Assembly (NCBI GenBank): GCA_020064725.1
Contig: JAGTWJ010000002.1
Location: forward strand, 1,674,001 to 1,738,000
Direction: 5' to 3'
Origin: Drechslerella dactyloides
Taxonomy: Eukaryota > Ascomycota > Orbiliomycetes > Orbiliales > Orbiliaceae
Length of the DNA stretch: 64,000 nt
In this document: positions 10,762 through 23,100 of the stretch, one piece after another
How positions within the stretch are numbered: position 1 is the stretch's first letter
How the letters are laid out: each line of letters starts with the position of its first letter
Made by a program: the position numbers and the translations under genes
Notes under the pieces: generated by a model
The model's input: only the letters and a program-made list of their open reading frames with translations
Database searches by the model: none
What the model was told of the DNA's origin: nothing

Positions 10762-13188
10762 ATGAACAGCAGTAGGCATGATGAGGATCACATTTATACG
10801 TCGTCGCCGTCGCCGACCGGCAGTTCTGAAATCTCAATCGACGCTCTAGTACCAGATGGTCGCTCTAAAATGGTCGAAGACGTATCAGAGGGAAACGGGT
10901 CGTCGCCCGCCGATATTCCAGGCTCTCAAGCAAGGAGATTTGTCCAATTCGATGTCGCAGACCAATCCGCGACGGCGAACGATACGGGTCCCACCAATGC
11001 CAATGGTTTCGTTGGAACAGACGATGCCCAATGGACTCCTGATGATGATTTTCTTAATTCGTCCGACGACGAAGATTTCGCCCAAGCAGTCGAAAGAGGG
11101 ACGGCACCTCTCTTGACAAGCATAGCGGCACCATCAGTAGTGGTTGCTGGTATGGATCTTGGAAATCTCGAAAGTTCATCGGCACGAAGTGGGATGAAAA
11201 TGGCATTCATGAATATGGCAAACTCGATTATGTGAGTTGAGTCCTAGAATTTGGAATCCGAAAAGGACAGTAGGGAGAAGGTATGTTAACAAGGATTTCA
11301 GAGGAGCGGGCATTATAGGTTTGGACCCGACATTCGAACAGTGTTTGAGTGTTATCGTCTCTCACCGGTGCTCTCTTCAAATTTAGGACAACCGTATGCG
11401 TTCAAACAGGCAGGGCTCGCCACCGGTGTAGTGCTTTTGGTTTTGTTGACAATACTCGTATGTTGAAGTATCTTTGATTGCTACCAAGTCCATAATAATG
11501 CTTACCAGAACTCTCGCTCTAGGTCGACTGGACCATCAATTTAATTGTCATAAACTCCAAGCTCTCGGGAGCAAATTCTTTCCAGTCAACTGTGAGCGCA
11601 TGCTTCGGAAAGTGGGGATTGATTTCAATTTCAGTAAGACAGTCTTGAGATTCACTACTAAAGTTTTGATTCACAACTATCTTTTGCTAATTTTGTCCAA
11701 GTTGGCTCAATGGGCATTGTAAGCTTCCCGGAGACAGACCCAAGGATCATCGTGTCAAACGTTTAGCTGAAAGTTAAGAAATAAAGTGCTTTTGGCGGGA
11801 TGATAGCATTCTGTATAATTATCGGCGACACAATACCTCACGTCCTTGCTGCCACGTTCCCAAATTTGAAGGGGATGCCTATTCTTTGGCTCCTTACAAA
11901 TCGAAGAGCCATTATTGTTCTGTGTGTAGTGGGGATATCTTATCCCTTGAGCCTCTATCGCGACATTGCTAAGGTGAGCCGCTCACTAATGCTCATCTAT
12001 GGTTATGCGTTAGCGTGAATACTACTTCCGAATAATTGGCTGACGAGTTCGATTTTTATTCCATAGTTAGCAAAGGCATCGGCCTTAGCTCTTGTGAGCA
12101 TGATTATCATAATATTCACTGTCATTATCCAAGGTTTTCTGGTTACAGCAGATCTAAAGGGTGGATTCACGAAACCATCGCTTACCCTAAATTCTGGGGT
12201 ATTTCAAGCTATCGGTGTCATCAGCTTCGGTATCGTCTCCCTCTAGAGAACAACTCCATAACATTTATAATCATGGGGAGTTGCTAATAGTTATGGTGTC
12301 TGGGTCATTCATAGCTTTCGTCTGCCGTAAGGAACATCCTCTAGATCATCACTGCCTAGCTTGGACGCATACTAAGCATCCAGATCGTCACCAGACCATA
12401 ACTCGCTATTAATCTATGGCTCGTTAAGAAAGCCGACGCTTGATCGTTTTGCCCGAGTCACTCATTATTCAACTGGCATCTCCATGGTCGCTTGTATGGC
12501 CATGGCCCTCGCTGGTTTTCTGACCTTCGGCGAGAAGACGATGGGGAATGTTTTGAACAATTTCCCTACTTCTAACCTTATGGTCAACGTTGCCCGATTG
12601 TAAGTGCAAGCCGACATAATTAAACTATGTCTCGGCTCTATATCTAATTGAATCATACTGGTGTCGCAGTTGCTTCGGGCTCAACATGCTGACAACTTTG
12701 CCTCTCGAAGCCTTTGTATGCAGAGAGGTAAGGGCCCTTCTTCCCCGGCTTCTTATCACTCCCCGAGTTAAGACAACTGTTGATGATTCACGCAGGTGAT
12801 GCTCAACTACTGGTATCCTGGAGCTCCATTCGACCTCTGGAGGCATCTTGCATTCACCACGTTAGTCTACCCCGCATCAGTCGAGTTTCGTATGATCCCT
12901 TGTGCTAACATCGACTTGCATAGCGGCTTGGTGCTCTCGGCCTTGGTTTTCTCATTGATGACATGCGATCTTGGAGCAGTCTTCGAATTGATTGGAGCAA
13001 CGTCGGCGTGTGCTCTTGCATACATACTCCCGCCCCTGTGCTATATAAAGCTGTCCACTCGGAGCTGGAAGACAGTGCTTGCATGGGCTTGCGTAGGCTT
13101 TGGTTCGTCAGTGCTCGTAATTAGCCTTGTACAGGCGGTCGTCAAAATTGTCGGCGGGCACGAAAAAGCTGTGAGCTGCGAATGGTGA
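10762..13188 (+). CDS. SLC38/AVT-type amino acid transporter, 12 exons
   Basis: Amino acid/polyamine transporter II (AAAP) family, closest in look to yeast vacuolar Avt proteins (Avt2 type); proton-coupled neutral amino acid transport is inferred. Exons: 10762-11231, 11302-11318, 11387-11457, 11523-11633, 11702-11718, 11787-11973, 12067-12229, 12315-12326, 12395-12599, 12670-12727, 12796-12860, 12924-13188; all phases agree and give 546 residues. A long acidic cytosolic N-terminus (about 150 residues) precedes the signature MNMANSI-IGAGIIG-QPYAFKQAGL of the first membrane helix. Further helices include GVVLLVLLTILVDWTINLIV, MIAFCIIIGDTIPHVL, AIIVLCVVGISYPLSLYRDI, ALVSMIIIIFTVIIQGFLV and GLVLSALVFSLMTCDLGAVF. 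Exons 2, 5 and 8 are micro-exons of 17, 17 and 12 nt. No frame break was found, so the gene appears functional despite its fragmented look. Confidence 0.88.
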
Positions 13189-14143
13189 AAAGGCACCGTG
13201 ATTTGGTACATACATGTATGGTAGCTCGGAATCACAGTGGAATTGTGTGGGTTTGGCTTGCGAGACCACTCGGAATCCACATTGCAGTGACTGGGGACGT
13301 CGCGCCCCACCGATGAAAAGAAAGACTCATGCGAGAACATGCACGTCGCCATCCTCGCAAGCGTGAAAGTACGTGCATGTAGTTTGGACATGCATTTATT
13401 TGCACTATGGCACCTAGTACTCATTTGCACACGGTAGCCGAAGACTAAACTTGCTCAAGTTGGTGCGCGGAGGATGGTGACAGAGAACATCCTGCGCCAA
13501 CGGCGTGTTGAATCTGCTTAAATTAGCCTCTCCCCCCTCCGCCGCTACCGCCACATCACACGAGCATCGCCCGCCGCCGCTGTCGCCATCGTGTTCGCCG
13601 TCACCACCGTGAGCGCCGCCCCCGCCGTTATCGCAGATACCATCGTGAAACCCAGACACTGCAGAAGGAACAAAATGAACCACGGAGCGTGTGCATGAAA
13701 GAGACAAAATCCACCAGATCGCAGCCTACTGAAAGAACCCCGCTTATCAATTCTTCCTTACAGCAACAGCTGCAACCTTAACGACACTCCAAGGATTTTT
13801 TTTCCCCTCCGCCTTCGGCTGCCGTCCATCATCGACAAGGTGGAAAAGAACAAGACGGGGTTGGAGCCGAAAAAGGAGAAGAGGAAGAAGCCGCTTGATA
13901 TTCGACGACTCTTCCTATCTTCTCATCGGTGGCCTTCTTCCGTAGCTATCATCACACTAATCTTGTCCCGCCACCCTCACCGCGTCGACTCCATTTTCCC
14001 GCCCTCTCTCCGCTAAGAGCTCGACCTTTTCTTCTTCTCATTCTCTCTTACCCTCCAACATCCCCATAAACCTTACTGTTTTCTCTGTTTTGCTATCAGT
14101 CATATCTTTCAAACAACATCCGTCCTCAGTCTAAACCGCCATC
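13189..14143. promoter_or_regulatory. Promoter and CT-rich leader of PP2C gene
   Basis: Between the transporter stop and the phosphatase ATG. The 13,500-13,660 part is rich in CCGCCGC-like triplets, and 13,780-14,100 is strongly pyrimidine-rich (runs such as cttcttctcattctctctta), typical of fungal promoters around transcription starts. No gene is supported. Confidence 0.5.
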
Positions 14144-16106
14144 ATGGGGCAAACCTTATCCGAACCGGTGGTCGAAAAGGTATGTAGCTGCAATATCCAT
14201 CACTTCCATCCAGGCTACAGATACCCCGCCCCGTATTGCATGTGCTCGCCATCATCTTGCGACCGACCGACGTCATTACCAGTTTGGACGCAGTCCAGCT
14301 CTGGGCACATCACTCGATTGCTCCTAACTGTTCTGTGCTCTTCCCATTCTAGATATCGGATCAAGGGGAAGACGATAGGCTCTACTTCGGAGTTTCGACA
14401 ATGCAAGGATGGCGTATAAGTATGGAAGATGCACATGCCGCCGTGCTTGATCTTCAGCCAGACGAAAACAACGGCAAGACAACACCCGAAACTCGCGTTA
14501 GCTTCTTTGGCGTTTACGACGGACATGGCGGCGATAAAGTAGCTTTGTTCAGCGGCCAAAATGTGCACAAAATCGTGGCGAAACAGGCAGATTTTACAAT
14601 CGGGAACTTCGAAAAGGCTATGAAAGATGGGTTTCTTGCCTGCGACAGAGCTATCTTACAGGGTAATCATCAGCTCTACCCCCCTGCCAGTCCCAAGGTC
14701 TTCAATTTCTCACATCAATATCTTTTTGCTGTCAGATCCACAATACAGTGATGAAGTTTCCGGTTGCACTGCTTCTACGGCAATAGTCACACACAGCAAA
14801 ATCTTTGTCGTAAGCCCCCCACCGGCTGCTCTGCTTCTCGCACTCGGACTATGTCTGCTAACGAACATATACCCAACTAGGCCAATGCCGGAGACTCCCG
14901 TACCGTGCTAGGTGTCAAAGGGAGAGCTAAGCCGCTTTCTTTCGATCACAAACCACAAAACGAAGGTTGGAGTCAATACCTCCGTCTCTCCCTTAGACCA
15001 GAAATATTGTTCTGTGTTCTGTACACAGTGACATGTCCCATTTACTCAGGAACTTTTTTTTTTTTTTTTTTGATGAATTTGCTAACCGACCGTCGGGTGA
15101 TTACACAGGGGAAAAGGCTCGGATAACAGCAGCTGGAGGCTTCGTCGATTTTGGTCGTGTAAACGGAAACCTTGCTCTGTCGAGAGCGATAGGCGATTTC
15201 GAGTTCAAGAAGAGTGCAGATCTTCCACCAGAACAACAAATCGTAACATCCTTTCCTGATGTCGTGATGCACGATCTTTCCGATGACGACGAGTTCATGG
15301 TCATTGCATGTGATGGTGAGTCAACACGAACATGCGTCTACGATTTACACACACTGAGACTCTGTCACTGAACGTTATCATCTGAGTAGGAATCTGGGAC
15401 TGCCAATCATCGCAAGCCGTTATCGAATTTGTAAGACGAGGAATCGTTGAGAAACAGGAGCTACATAAAATCTGCGAGAATATGATGGACAGCTGTCTTG
15501 CACCTTCCAGCGAGAATGGCGGCGTCGGCTGCGACAACATGACGATGGTCGTAGTTGCATTCTTGCGGGGTAAAACGAAGGAGGAATGGTATGAAATGGT
15601 CGCAAGGAGAGTTTCTGATGGAGACGGCCCTTGTGCGCCGCCAGAGTATGGCAAGTCCCTCTCTGTAGAGCACTTCCCTTTGCTAGCAGACGTATACTAA
15701 TGTGTTCTTGCGTCATCCTTGATGAGATTCAGCTCAACCTAAAAGCCACGGCTTCCGTCCCTCTAGCTACTACACCAATTTCGAGGAAGAGGAGACTGGA
15801 ACCATCAAGAGTTACGGGGTGACAGTCAATAACACTCGCGAGGGAGGACGCATAATCATGCTTGGCGATGGCACTGAGGTTCTCACTGATTCGGACGACA
15901 CAGAAATGTTTGATTATGACGAAGAAGAAAAGGACGCGGAAGCTCTAGACAAAGATACCTCGATAACCGAGACCAAGAGCAAGCCAACTTCGGCACAACC
16001 TGGCAGGGGTGAACACAAATCTGAGGACGAAGCCGGTTCCTCGAAAGACAATCAGACAACAGATGGAAAATCTTCTGGCCCGTCTCTTAATGCCAGGTCT
16101 ATATAG
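14144..16106 (+). CDS. Type 2C protein phosphatase (PTC2/PTC3 family)
   Basis: Metal-dependent Ser/Thr phosphatase; yeast Ptc2/Ptc3 dampen MAPK and checkpoint kinase signalling. Exons 14144-14179, 14353-14662, 14736-14809, 14881-14965, 15109-15315, 15390-15650 and 15733-16106 give 448 residues. The myristoylation-like start MGQTLSEP, TMQGWRISMEDAHAAV, FFGVYDGHGG (metal-binding Asp), SGCTASTAIV, ANAGDSRTVL, LALSRAIGDF, FMVIACDGIWDC and GGVGCDNMTMVVV are the PP2C motifs in order. The intron after exon 6 starts with GC (ggcaagt) rather than GT, and is the only join that keeps PPEYAQPKSHGF in frame. Intron 4 contains an 18-T run (15054-15071). The tail is acidic and low complexity. An alternative last splice (gtctat at about 16097 to a strong tttgcag near 16176) would replace the final two codons by a short extra exon ending about 16219. 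Confidence 0.9.
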
Positions 16107-17215
16107 TCGTGGCATTCAAATTCAGATCTTACCGTCTCCTGATACATTTCCCTAATCTCTCTTCCGCCTTTTGCAGGGAGATGTCGCGCGTGGCTTCTCC
16201 GGGACGCACTGCTCACTAATGCAACAACTACACAAAAACTCATTCAGTCGATACAATGTTCACTTTCATATCTGCTTGTCCGCCTTGATCTATGTGGAAA
16301 TCCTCTTTGGTGTAGGTTCCTTGCGAAACACTAATTATACGTTCAGGAAGCAAAGAGGAAAGCATGGGTCAAAACCCCGTTGGGCTAGATGTTAACTATG
16401 ACAGCTGCTTCATGCTGCTGTCTTTCTGTAAATTTCGTTTCGCTATTTGTTAAGCTTCTTTAGCACCCGGCAGTGCAACCGTTTAGCCAATCCAGTTTAT
16501 TTACTCCTTTAAAAACCCCTCATGCCCTTTTCTTGCCTACCGCAGATGGTTGCTGTTGCTGTTGCTGTTGCTGTTGTGCTATACCCAAACTCCCTCGATG
16601 ACGTTCAATTCAAGCATGCTTGAACATCACTTGCAGTGGATTTCTCCTGGAACGGTGTCTAGCGGTAATACCAAAGTACATACCTCAAAGAGCGCAATGC
16701 GTCCAGACAAGCACCCACAGAAGTATACGACGCTACCTCACTAGCGGCTCTCAAGCGCCAACAGACGAACGTCTACTATCGACCATGTCCCTACTAGCTG
16801 GGCAAAGGTCTAAATGTTCATTTATTTGGTCCACGCGTAGGTAAGCACCCGGGTAAGAACATAATACCAGACACCGAAGCTATCCAAAAAAGGACTCGAT
16901 TAGCTGCCAACTGTTCCTATTTCCACGCCAAAATTCTATTATCAAGTCTAGGAGCTGAGAGCACGATATAACGTGGTAACCGGCACGAGATATATTGTGG
17001 ATGCGAGAGTCAGTAAAAGTAAAGCTCCAGAACTCCTATGTTTTCGAAGAATGGCATCCAAGCATATCTTGTATGCGAAATCAGGTGAGGGGTCCCATGA
17101 GGCCCTCAGAAAACCAATGGGATATATGGTACAAAATAAACAAACGTCTCCCAGATGTCGAGAATTTCCCGGTCTAAAGTCCAGGCACCATTAATGCCAG
17201 GGAGCGGGAGATATG
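16107..17215. other. Convergent intergenic region PP2C / DENN gene
   Basis: About 1.1 kb between two convergent stop codons. It contains a hexanucleotide microsatellite, GTTGCT repeated at 16549-16576. Apart from the possible alternative last PP2C exon (about 16177-16219) nothing gene-like was seen. Confidence 0.45.
16549..16576. repeat. (GTTGCT)n microsatellite
   Basis: About 4.7 uninterrupted copies of the hexamer GTTGCT in the convergent intergenic region. It could encode Leu-Leu or Val-Ala repeats, but it lies outside any supported gene. Confidence 0.8.
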
Positions 17216-20200
17216 TCATCTTTTTACTGACTTCATAGCACCCGGCTCGTCAAGCCGTGGACCGGATGGAATGGGTTTTCTCGTAGGTTTCCCCGATTTT
17301 ACCTTGGGGACACCATGCTGAATCCGAGGTTCTTTCATTAGGCCTGGATCGAGCTTTGCGGGCGTCCGATTGAAAAGCGCTCTTGTTTCTCCCGGAACCC
17401 TGGAGGACAAAGGTACGGCGACGCTACAAGTTCTCCAGAGATGATCCGATGCATCACTCAAGTACGACATATCTTCTATAATCATATGTAAGCCCTGTCC
17501 TAAACACCCGGCAGCCTCGGCAGCAATGCATCGACTATCAAGTACTTACTCGTTTTACCAAAAAAATTGCTTCTCCCGCGATTCTTCTTAGACATTATGA
17601 CCTGTTCGAATAGCATCACTTTTGGATCATCGAGTCGAAGGCTCTCTCTTTCTTCTATGAACTCATTGAAGGCTTGAGTCTCATTCAGAAATGTAACGTA
17701 TTCCGCCGCATCGTTTGGTAAACTCCGAATGAAACCATCAATGTTGAACTTGTATAGCTTCCCTCCTTTCTTTGGGTCACCGGATGATGGCTGCATAAAC
17801 CTTCGATAGGTATATAATAGACTGGCGAAGCAGCGCAAAAATGCTGCCCGTATCTGGTCTGGATGGAAGGCCGCCGGGCATGAAAGAAACAAAGAATTCG
17901 AGCACCTATTATGGGCGATGACGTTACAAGCTAAGAAGAAGTGTTAGAATGCCAGTTATACCGTATATAAATGCGAACAATGACGAACCAGTGCAGTGAT
18001 ATAAGCCTTCATCCGACTTTTCATCGCATAGAGAACACGAGGAGTCGAAATCGGTGGGCTGCCAATGCAAGCAGTGGCCTTCCACCCATTTCGTGGTAGC
18101 TGTGTCTCGAACGGGCTGTACAAGCATTTGAGGTATTATTGTGGATGCTGCTAATGTTGAGGGAGTATAAACCGAAGGCGGGTATTGGTTGTAGGTCGAC
18201 CCAGTTTCCACGAGAGATGACGTCGAGGGAGAGGGAGAGTGGTTGGTAAAAGGTACGCTTGGACGACGAAGATTTGGCACTTGTCTATCCACCCCGAAAG
18301 AAGAGCTTCTCCTTTGTGCCAGTGTTTCGAAATTGCCCGAACGCTTTCCTCGTAAGGTCGCAGTTAGAGTGTTGCCAGAGTCTGTGCGAGACGATGATGA
18401 CCCTAGAATAGATCTAGGGGAGTTAGGAGATGGTGGGTTACTGCCTTTTATCGTACCGCTAGTCGTCGGACGCAATTCTTGAGGTCTGCTTAGACTGCGA
18501 GCCTGGAGAAACACGTTGAATATCGGGCTCCTGTAGCCTAACTGGGCCGCCGCTATGTCTCCAAAGGAGTTGGAAGGTAAAGAAACTAATTTTGCGAGGT
18601 TAGATGGTGATGGGTTTGAGGAAAAAATACTGGGATTCTCGGCCGCGAATGAGTTGTTCGGAAATGTTTCTAAGGCATAGGCAGGTGGGCCTGTTTCTAC
18701 GCCAAAGCGGTTATGATGGGGGGCGGCGAGTTGAAGCAAGGCCATTAGTTTCCGGCGCTGCTGCTTCGGGAGCCGCATTGGCTCCGCGTATGAAAGTATT
18801 GAATTGTCATCCAGATCGCATACTACACATCCATCTTCCGGGAATTCGAGTTTCTCGTAACGTTTTTCAACGCCCACTATATAGGGGCATGGTGCCTGTT
18901 TGAGGTATACCAAAGATGTTAGCGCGATGGCTTTGATGTGTGCGGAGCGGAGCTGGTTGGGGCGAAACCTCAAGTGCAGATAAAAGCCTAGCAGGTAGTA
19001 TCGGTATATAAATGCCCGCCCAGGTGAACGGATACAGCAGATGTAACAAAGAGCTCGAAGCCAATGTCAACATTGTAGTGCTGGAGGAAAGTAAGATGAT
19101 ACGGGCTTCTGCGAGACAATACTAGATATCTTGTTAGAGGCCTAACAAATGTATAAACAGGGGTCGTGCTGGGCCCATACCTCGAACAAAGTGACGATAT
19201 TTTCCAGAGAAAGAGATCTAAAGAGTGGATATAGATCTATATTCCGCGACCCCGGCGCCTCGTTCAGAGCTTCCTTCCGCGCGTATAAATGTAGCTCTCG
19301 GATCGCTAACTCTATTTGTGTCTTGGAGCTAACTGGCATCATCGCTTCGTCGCACAAATTCACCACGTATCTGTCAAATCCGTTAGCACGTCTTTGGTCA
19401 CATTAAATAAACTGGCCTTTGGCTACCTTTCAAGTGGTTGCCACATTCCAATTTTCGAAGACGACGATGGTACTCTGGCGATCCAGCCATCGACCATGGG
19501 AACGACTATAGCCTTCAACCACTCCTTATAGAAAGATGTCAAAGCAGGATCCTTGCCAAGAATACCGTATGCCCGGGGTATCCAAAGTCCGCTTTCTCCA
19601 TCGGTTAGGCCTTCGATTTTCGAAGCTGCTCCATGGCGAACCGGGCGAAGAAGATCCGCCATCAATCCGATTTTCTCCTCCGTAGCATTGATTTCGTCGT
19701 CGAGATTCTCTCGAGCTTTAAGGTCAGAAACGACTGAAGGAAGTTTGGCGAGAAGTCTGGACAGTTTTGCTCTCTCGCTGGCTAGCCTAGTTCCGACGAT
19801 GATTCAATGAATCGTAAGTAATACAGTTCACACAGCCCCAGGATACTGTTGTGCACGTACCTCTCTCCCAGGCTACTGGCGAGCTCTCTCTCTTCAGGGC
19901 TCATGTTGTCGCGCCGCCATTCTTCACACTGACGTTCAACATCCTCAGCGGCTTTCTGGTTGAGAGGTATCCAGATTAATACACAGACACCATAAAGTCT
20001 CGAATTATCGCCACCAGTCATGCACTAGACGAACCGATCAATATATGCACTATTTCACTGAGTCTAGGGTTATATGTGTACTTACAAATCCATGCCATGT
20101 TGAGCGTGGGCGCTCATCTGCGGAAACTATGTTTATATCATTGGGAAACGCAAACCTATGGCTCCAAATTACACCACCGTACTGAATTAGGGAGACAAGG

Positions 20201-21242
20201 CAATCAAAACTTACATTGGAACAAAGTCTGGAAACGGGATACGAGATTCCGCAGACTCGTTTGCCTTGGGGGGATATCGGTCGAGTAAAACGGGTTCGAA
20301 TTTCCGTTTAAGAGGATGCATCTTAGGATCCATTGCTAATGGCTCCGGAACTTGTATTACGGAGTTATAGTTTGACAGCCGTTTCGATGTCCTTATGGAT
20401 GCTAATTCCAGTTGGCCATTCATTCGTGGAGGCTGAAGCACGGCTTTATGCGAGGGCGGTAACTCACCTGCTCGGTTTACAACAGAAGGTGCCCGTCGCA
20501 TCGAGTTTAGGTCACGCAGGGATATTCGCCGCCGTAGAGAGCCACTCTTGACAATGTTTGGGGATCCATTGTTTCCTTCCATAACCTTCTGAATTCGCGC
20601 GTTGACAGGTGGCGGCTTCTTGGGTTGATGCTGGATTGCTCCTGCGGCAAAGGAGAGATCCTCCAGGAAATTTTCTCGCTCAGTTGCAAACTTTCGAAGG
20701 GCTGTATCGAAATCGAAATCCCCGATACCTAATCCTGCGCCGAGACTTTGGGCGATGACATCTCCGTGGCTGCTATTTATCTGGCGATATTGGCTGTTAG
20801 AGTTTCCAGCGATAATAGTTGCGTTGCTGCTCTGGCTGGACCTTTTGGTGTCGGCGAAACTAGGACTTGCGGAGTTAGTAGAGAGTGTAGACATTCTCGA
20901 CCCTATGCCGTCACTGAATATACTAGATTCCGCTGTAAGGGGTGTTTTGCTGCCGTCCTGAATAGCGATCATTTGCGCCCCGGGTGCGCTCTGCTCGACC
21001 TTGTCGGAGTTTCCTTTCTCCAATGGTTGACGGAAATTTAAGGAATCATCTCTTGTGGGGTACACTGGGTCCTCGGGTTCCTTTGCTTCAGGTAAGTCTT
21101 CGGCGATGAGGCTCCCCCTCACCGGAGGTTGCGTAGTAGGTAGAGACTTCGAGGTTTGCGAGTTCCAATACGAATTTGTGTCCATTCCAGCAATCCAGAA
21201 GTATTCCGCCAATGGCGCTGAGGTCGCGTCGCCAGAAGCCAT
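17216..21242 (-). CDS. DENN-domain protein with internal C1-type zinc finger
   Basis: DENN (AEX-3) proteins act as exchange factors for Rab GTPases in membrane traffic; this activity is inferred from the family. Minus-strand exons 21242-20215, 20155-20086, 20024-19861, 19786-19427, 19370-19181, 19121-18969, 18895-17989, 17930-17550 and 17475-17216 agree in phase and give 1,170 residues. N-terminal uDENN begins LAEYFWIAGMD; a long Ser-rich insert follows, then FEPVLLDRYPP and SRLYGVCVLIWIPL. cDENN is seen as LFEYCLAEARIILLSS, LLHLLYPFTWAGIYIPILPA and APCPYIVGVE. After another Ser/Pro-rich insert comes a C1-type finger at about residues 926-975 (spacing H-12-C-2-C-10-C-2-C-4-H-2-C-7-C), split by an intron. 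dDENN-like helices follow (AAFLRCFASLLYTYRRFM, FNEFIEERES). The C1 finger suggests lipid or membrane recruitment. Confidence 0.85.
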
Positions 21243-22119
21243 GTTTGAAGTCTGGAATTAGGACGCAGAACGCGAATGGATGATAGCGTCGGCTCCCCCC
21301 CTCGCGCTTGGTCCCTCCTATCCAGCTTCCGTGCCTTCGCTTCCCTTCCTTCCGTCCTCTTGATATTGCCTCTGTTCGTTCGTTGGTATCGTCCGACTCG
21401 TCTTTACTGTGGTCCTTTTGAGGGGGGCATGGCCTAGGAGGTCGCGCGAGTTCGTTCGCTTTGAAAGGGCGTGCTCTATTGGTATGGGGTGATCACATTG
21501 ACAGGTGACCTAGACGGAGAGTGAGATTTCATTGCTCGGTGAGGATTCGGGGGTTGGCTGCAGACAGACCTTGATCAGGAAGAAATGAAAGTAGATGATG
21601 TGGAATGAAATGCTAGGATGGGTTGGGCCTGTCGAATCAACGAGTTTAGAACGCGGCTGTGACAGGTTGAATCCCTATTTTGACGAAAGAAGAAGCACCC
21701 CAGTAGCCGCGGGAACAACATGAAGAACCTGGGTCTTAAGTTTACACAATCCGAGTGCTTACCTGCTCGAGCCAACGAGTCGTGTGATGCGTCGTAGATT
21801 AAACCCGAAACTGAACCAGTGTACCTTAATTAAATTAATACCTACAAACTACCTGACCGTAAATGCCAGCGTAGTCAACAGCCCAGCCAGCGACTAAGCC
21901 CAAGTATATAGTATATACTTTACACGGACGAAGATTTAGTGCTCGACAATTTTCTTAGCGAAGTGCTGAAGATTTCGTTGGTGCAAAAAAGATACTTCGT
22001 CCGAATACTCCTATCAGTAAATACCTAAGTATGCCTACGTGAGCACTTAGTACTTACTTGAATGGTAAACGCAGGCACTATATACAGCTCTAATTAAACT
22101 TACTACTAGACTAGGAGTG

Positions 22120-23100
22120 GGCACTAAGTCGTTACTTAAGAAAGTAAACGTTACTCAAGTAGGGTACTTAGGTAAGTCTATACTTAAGTACTTACTCTTA
22201 CTTACTATCCGCTATATTCGTAGCTCGCACCCCTGCTGCTGCAAAGTTCTTCTCAACTAAGCAATTCAGTCCTTAAGTATACCTACGTACTTAACTACTC
22301 CACTCGAAGGCACTTCAGCAAGTGCCTATCGAGAGTTATCTGCTCACCATTTACTTCTCATCAACATGCAGAAAGCACCTCGCGATCTATATATTTGGCA
22401 AGTCGGTCGGGCATTACTGATTCACCCAGGCATCTACTTTGAGTATTAGTCGACGCAACATTTAGTTGGGCAAGTTAAGCTTCTGTCCAGAGACTTTGAA
22501 CCGCAGGGGTAATTATGTAAACATATACTTATCTGGTAGGTCTATAGCAATGCACTTACGATAGACTGCGTCCATGTGTATGAAATACCGGCTGATGATG
22601 GTGGGTGCGAAGGATGGCGCGTTTCGTATGTGCTTACATGCATTCATTCACCAACAGCCTCACGCAATCATTTGAGATTCTGGATTGGAAGCACATGGGA
22701 ACGAGGCAAGCAAGCCGCCCGAACGCTCGCAGCTAGCGCTAGGATTGTCATCTTCCTCCCCGCCAACGTCGCTTCCCGGTCCCACCCACGAATTGGCGAC
22801 CAGAATGGCCTCAAACAGGTAAATAAGGGTCAGGAATACTCGAGGAAACCGGTTGGGCACTGAATCAAAGGAACGGCGATACCCCCGAAAGAAATTGGAT
22901 CAAAGTACCGTGTCGGGAAGAACCTATAAAACTTACTTGGGTAGTTGGAACTGAAATAAGCAAGTAAGGAGTCAAGGAATTATATATAAGTAAGTACTCA
23001 AGTACTCAAGTACCGTATCCCGAGGTATACTTGAGTAAATACCTAGGTGAGTAAGTCGGTAAGCCGAGTACTTGAGTAAGAGGTCACTGACTTGCTTACC
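22120..23100. repeat. Clustered TAAGTACTTA / ACTCAAGTA short motifs
   Basis: Two dense clusters (22,120-22,210 and 22,930-23,100) consist almost wholly of overlapping variants of taagtactta, acttaagta and actcaagtac, on both strands because the core AAGTACTT is palindromic. The same core recurs singly at about 23,760, 30,535 and 31,792. Function unknown. Confidence 0.6.

Noticed and set aside
10762..13188. Transporter as a pseudogene
   Set aside because: Raw frames looked broken, but 12 exons with GT-AG borders restore one consistent frame without stops.
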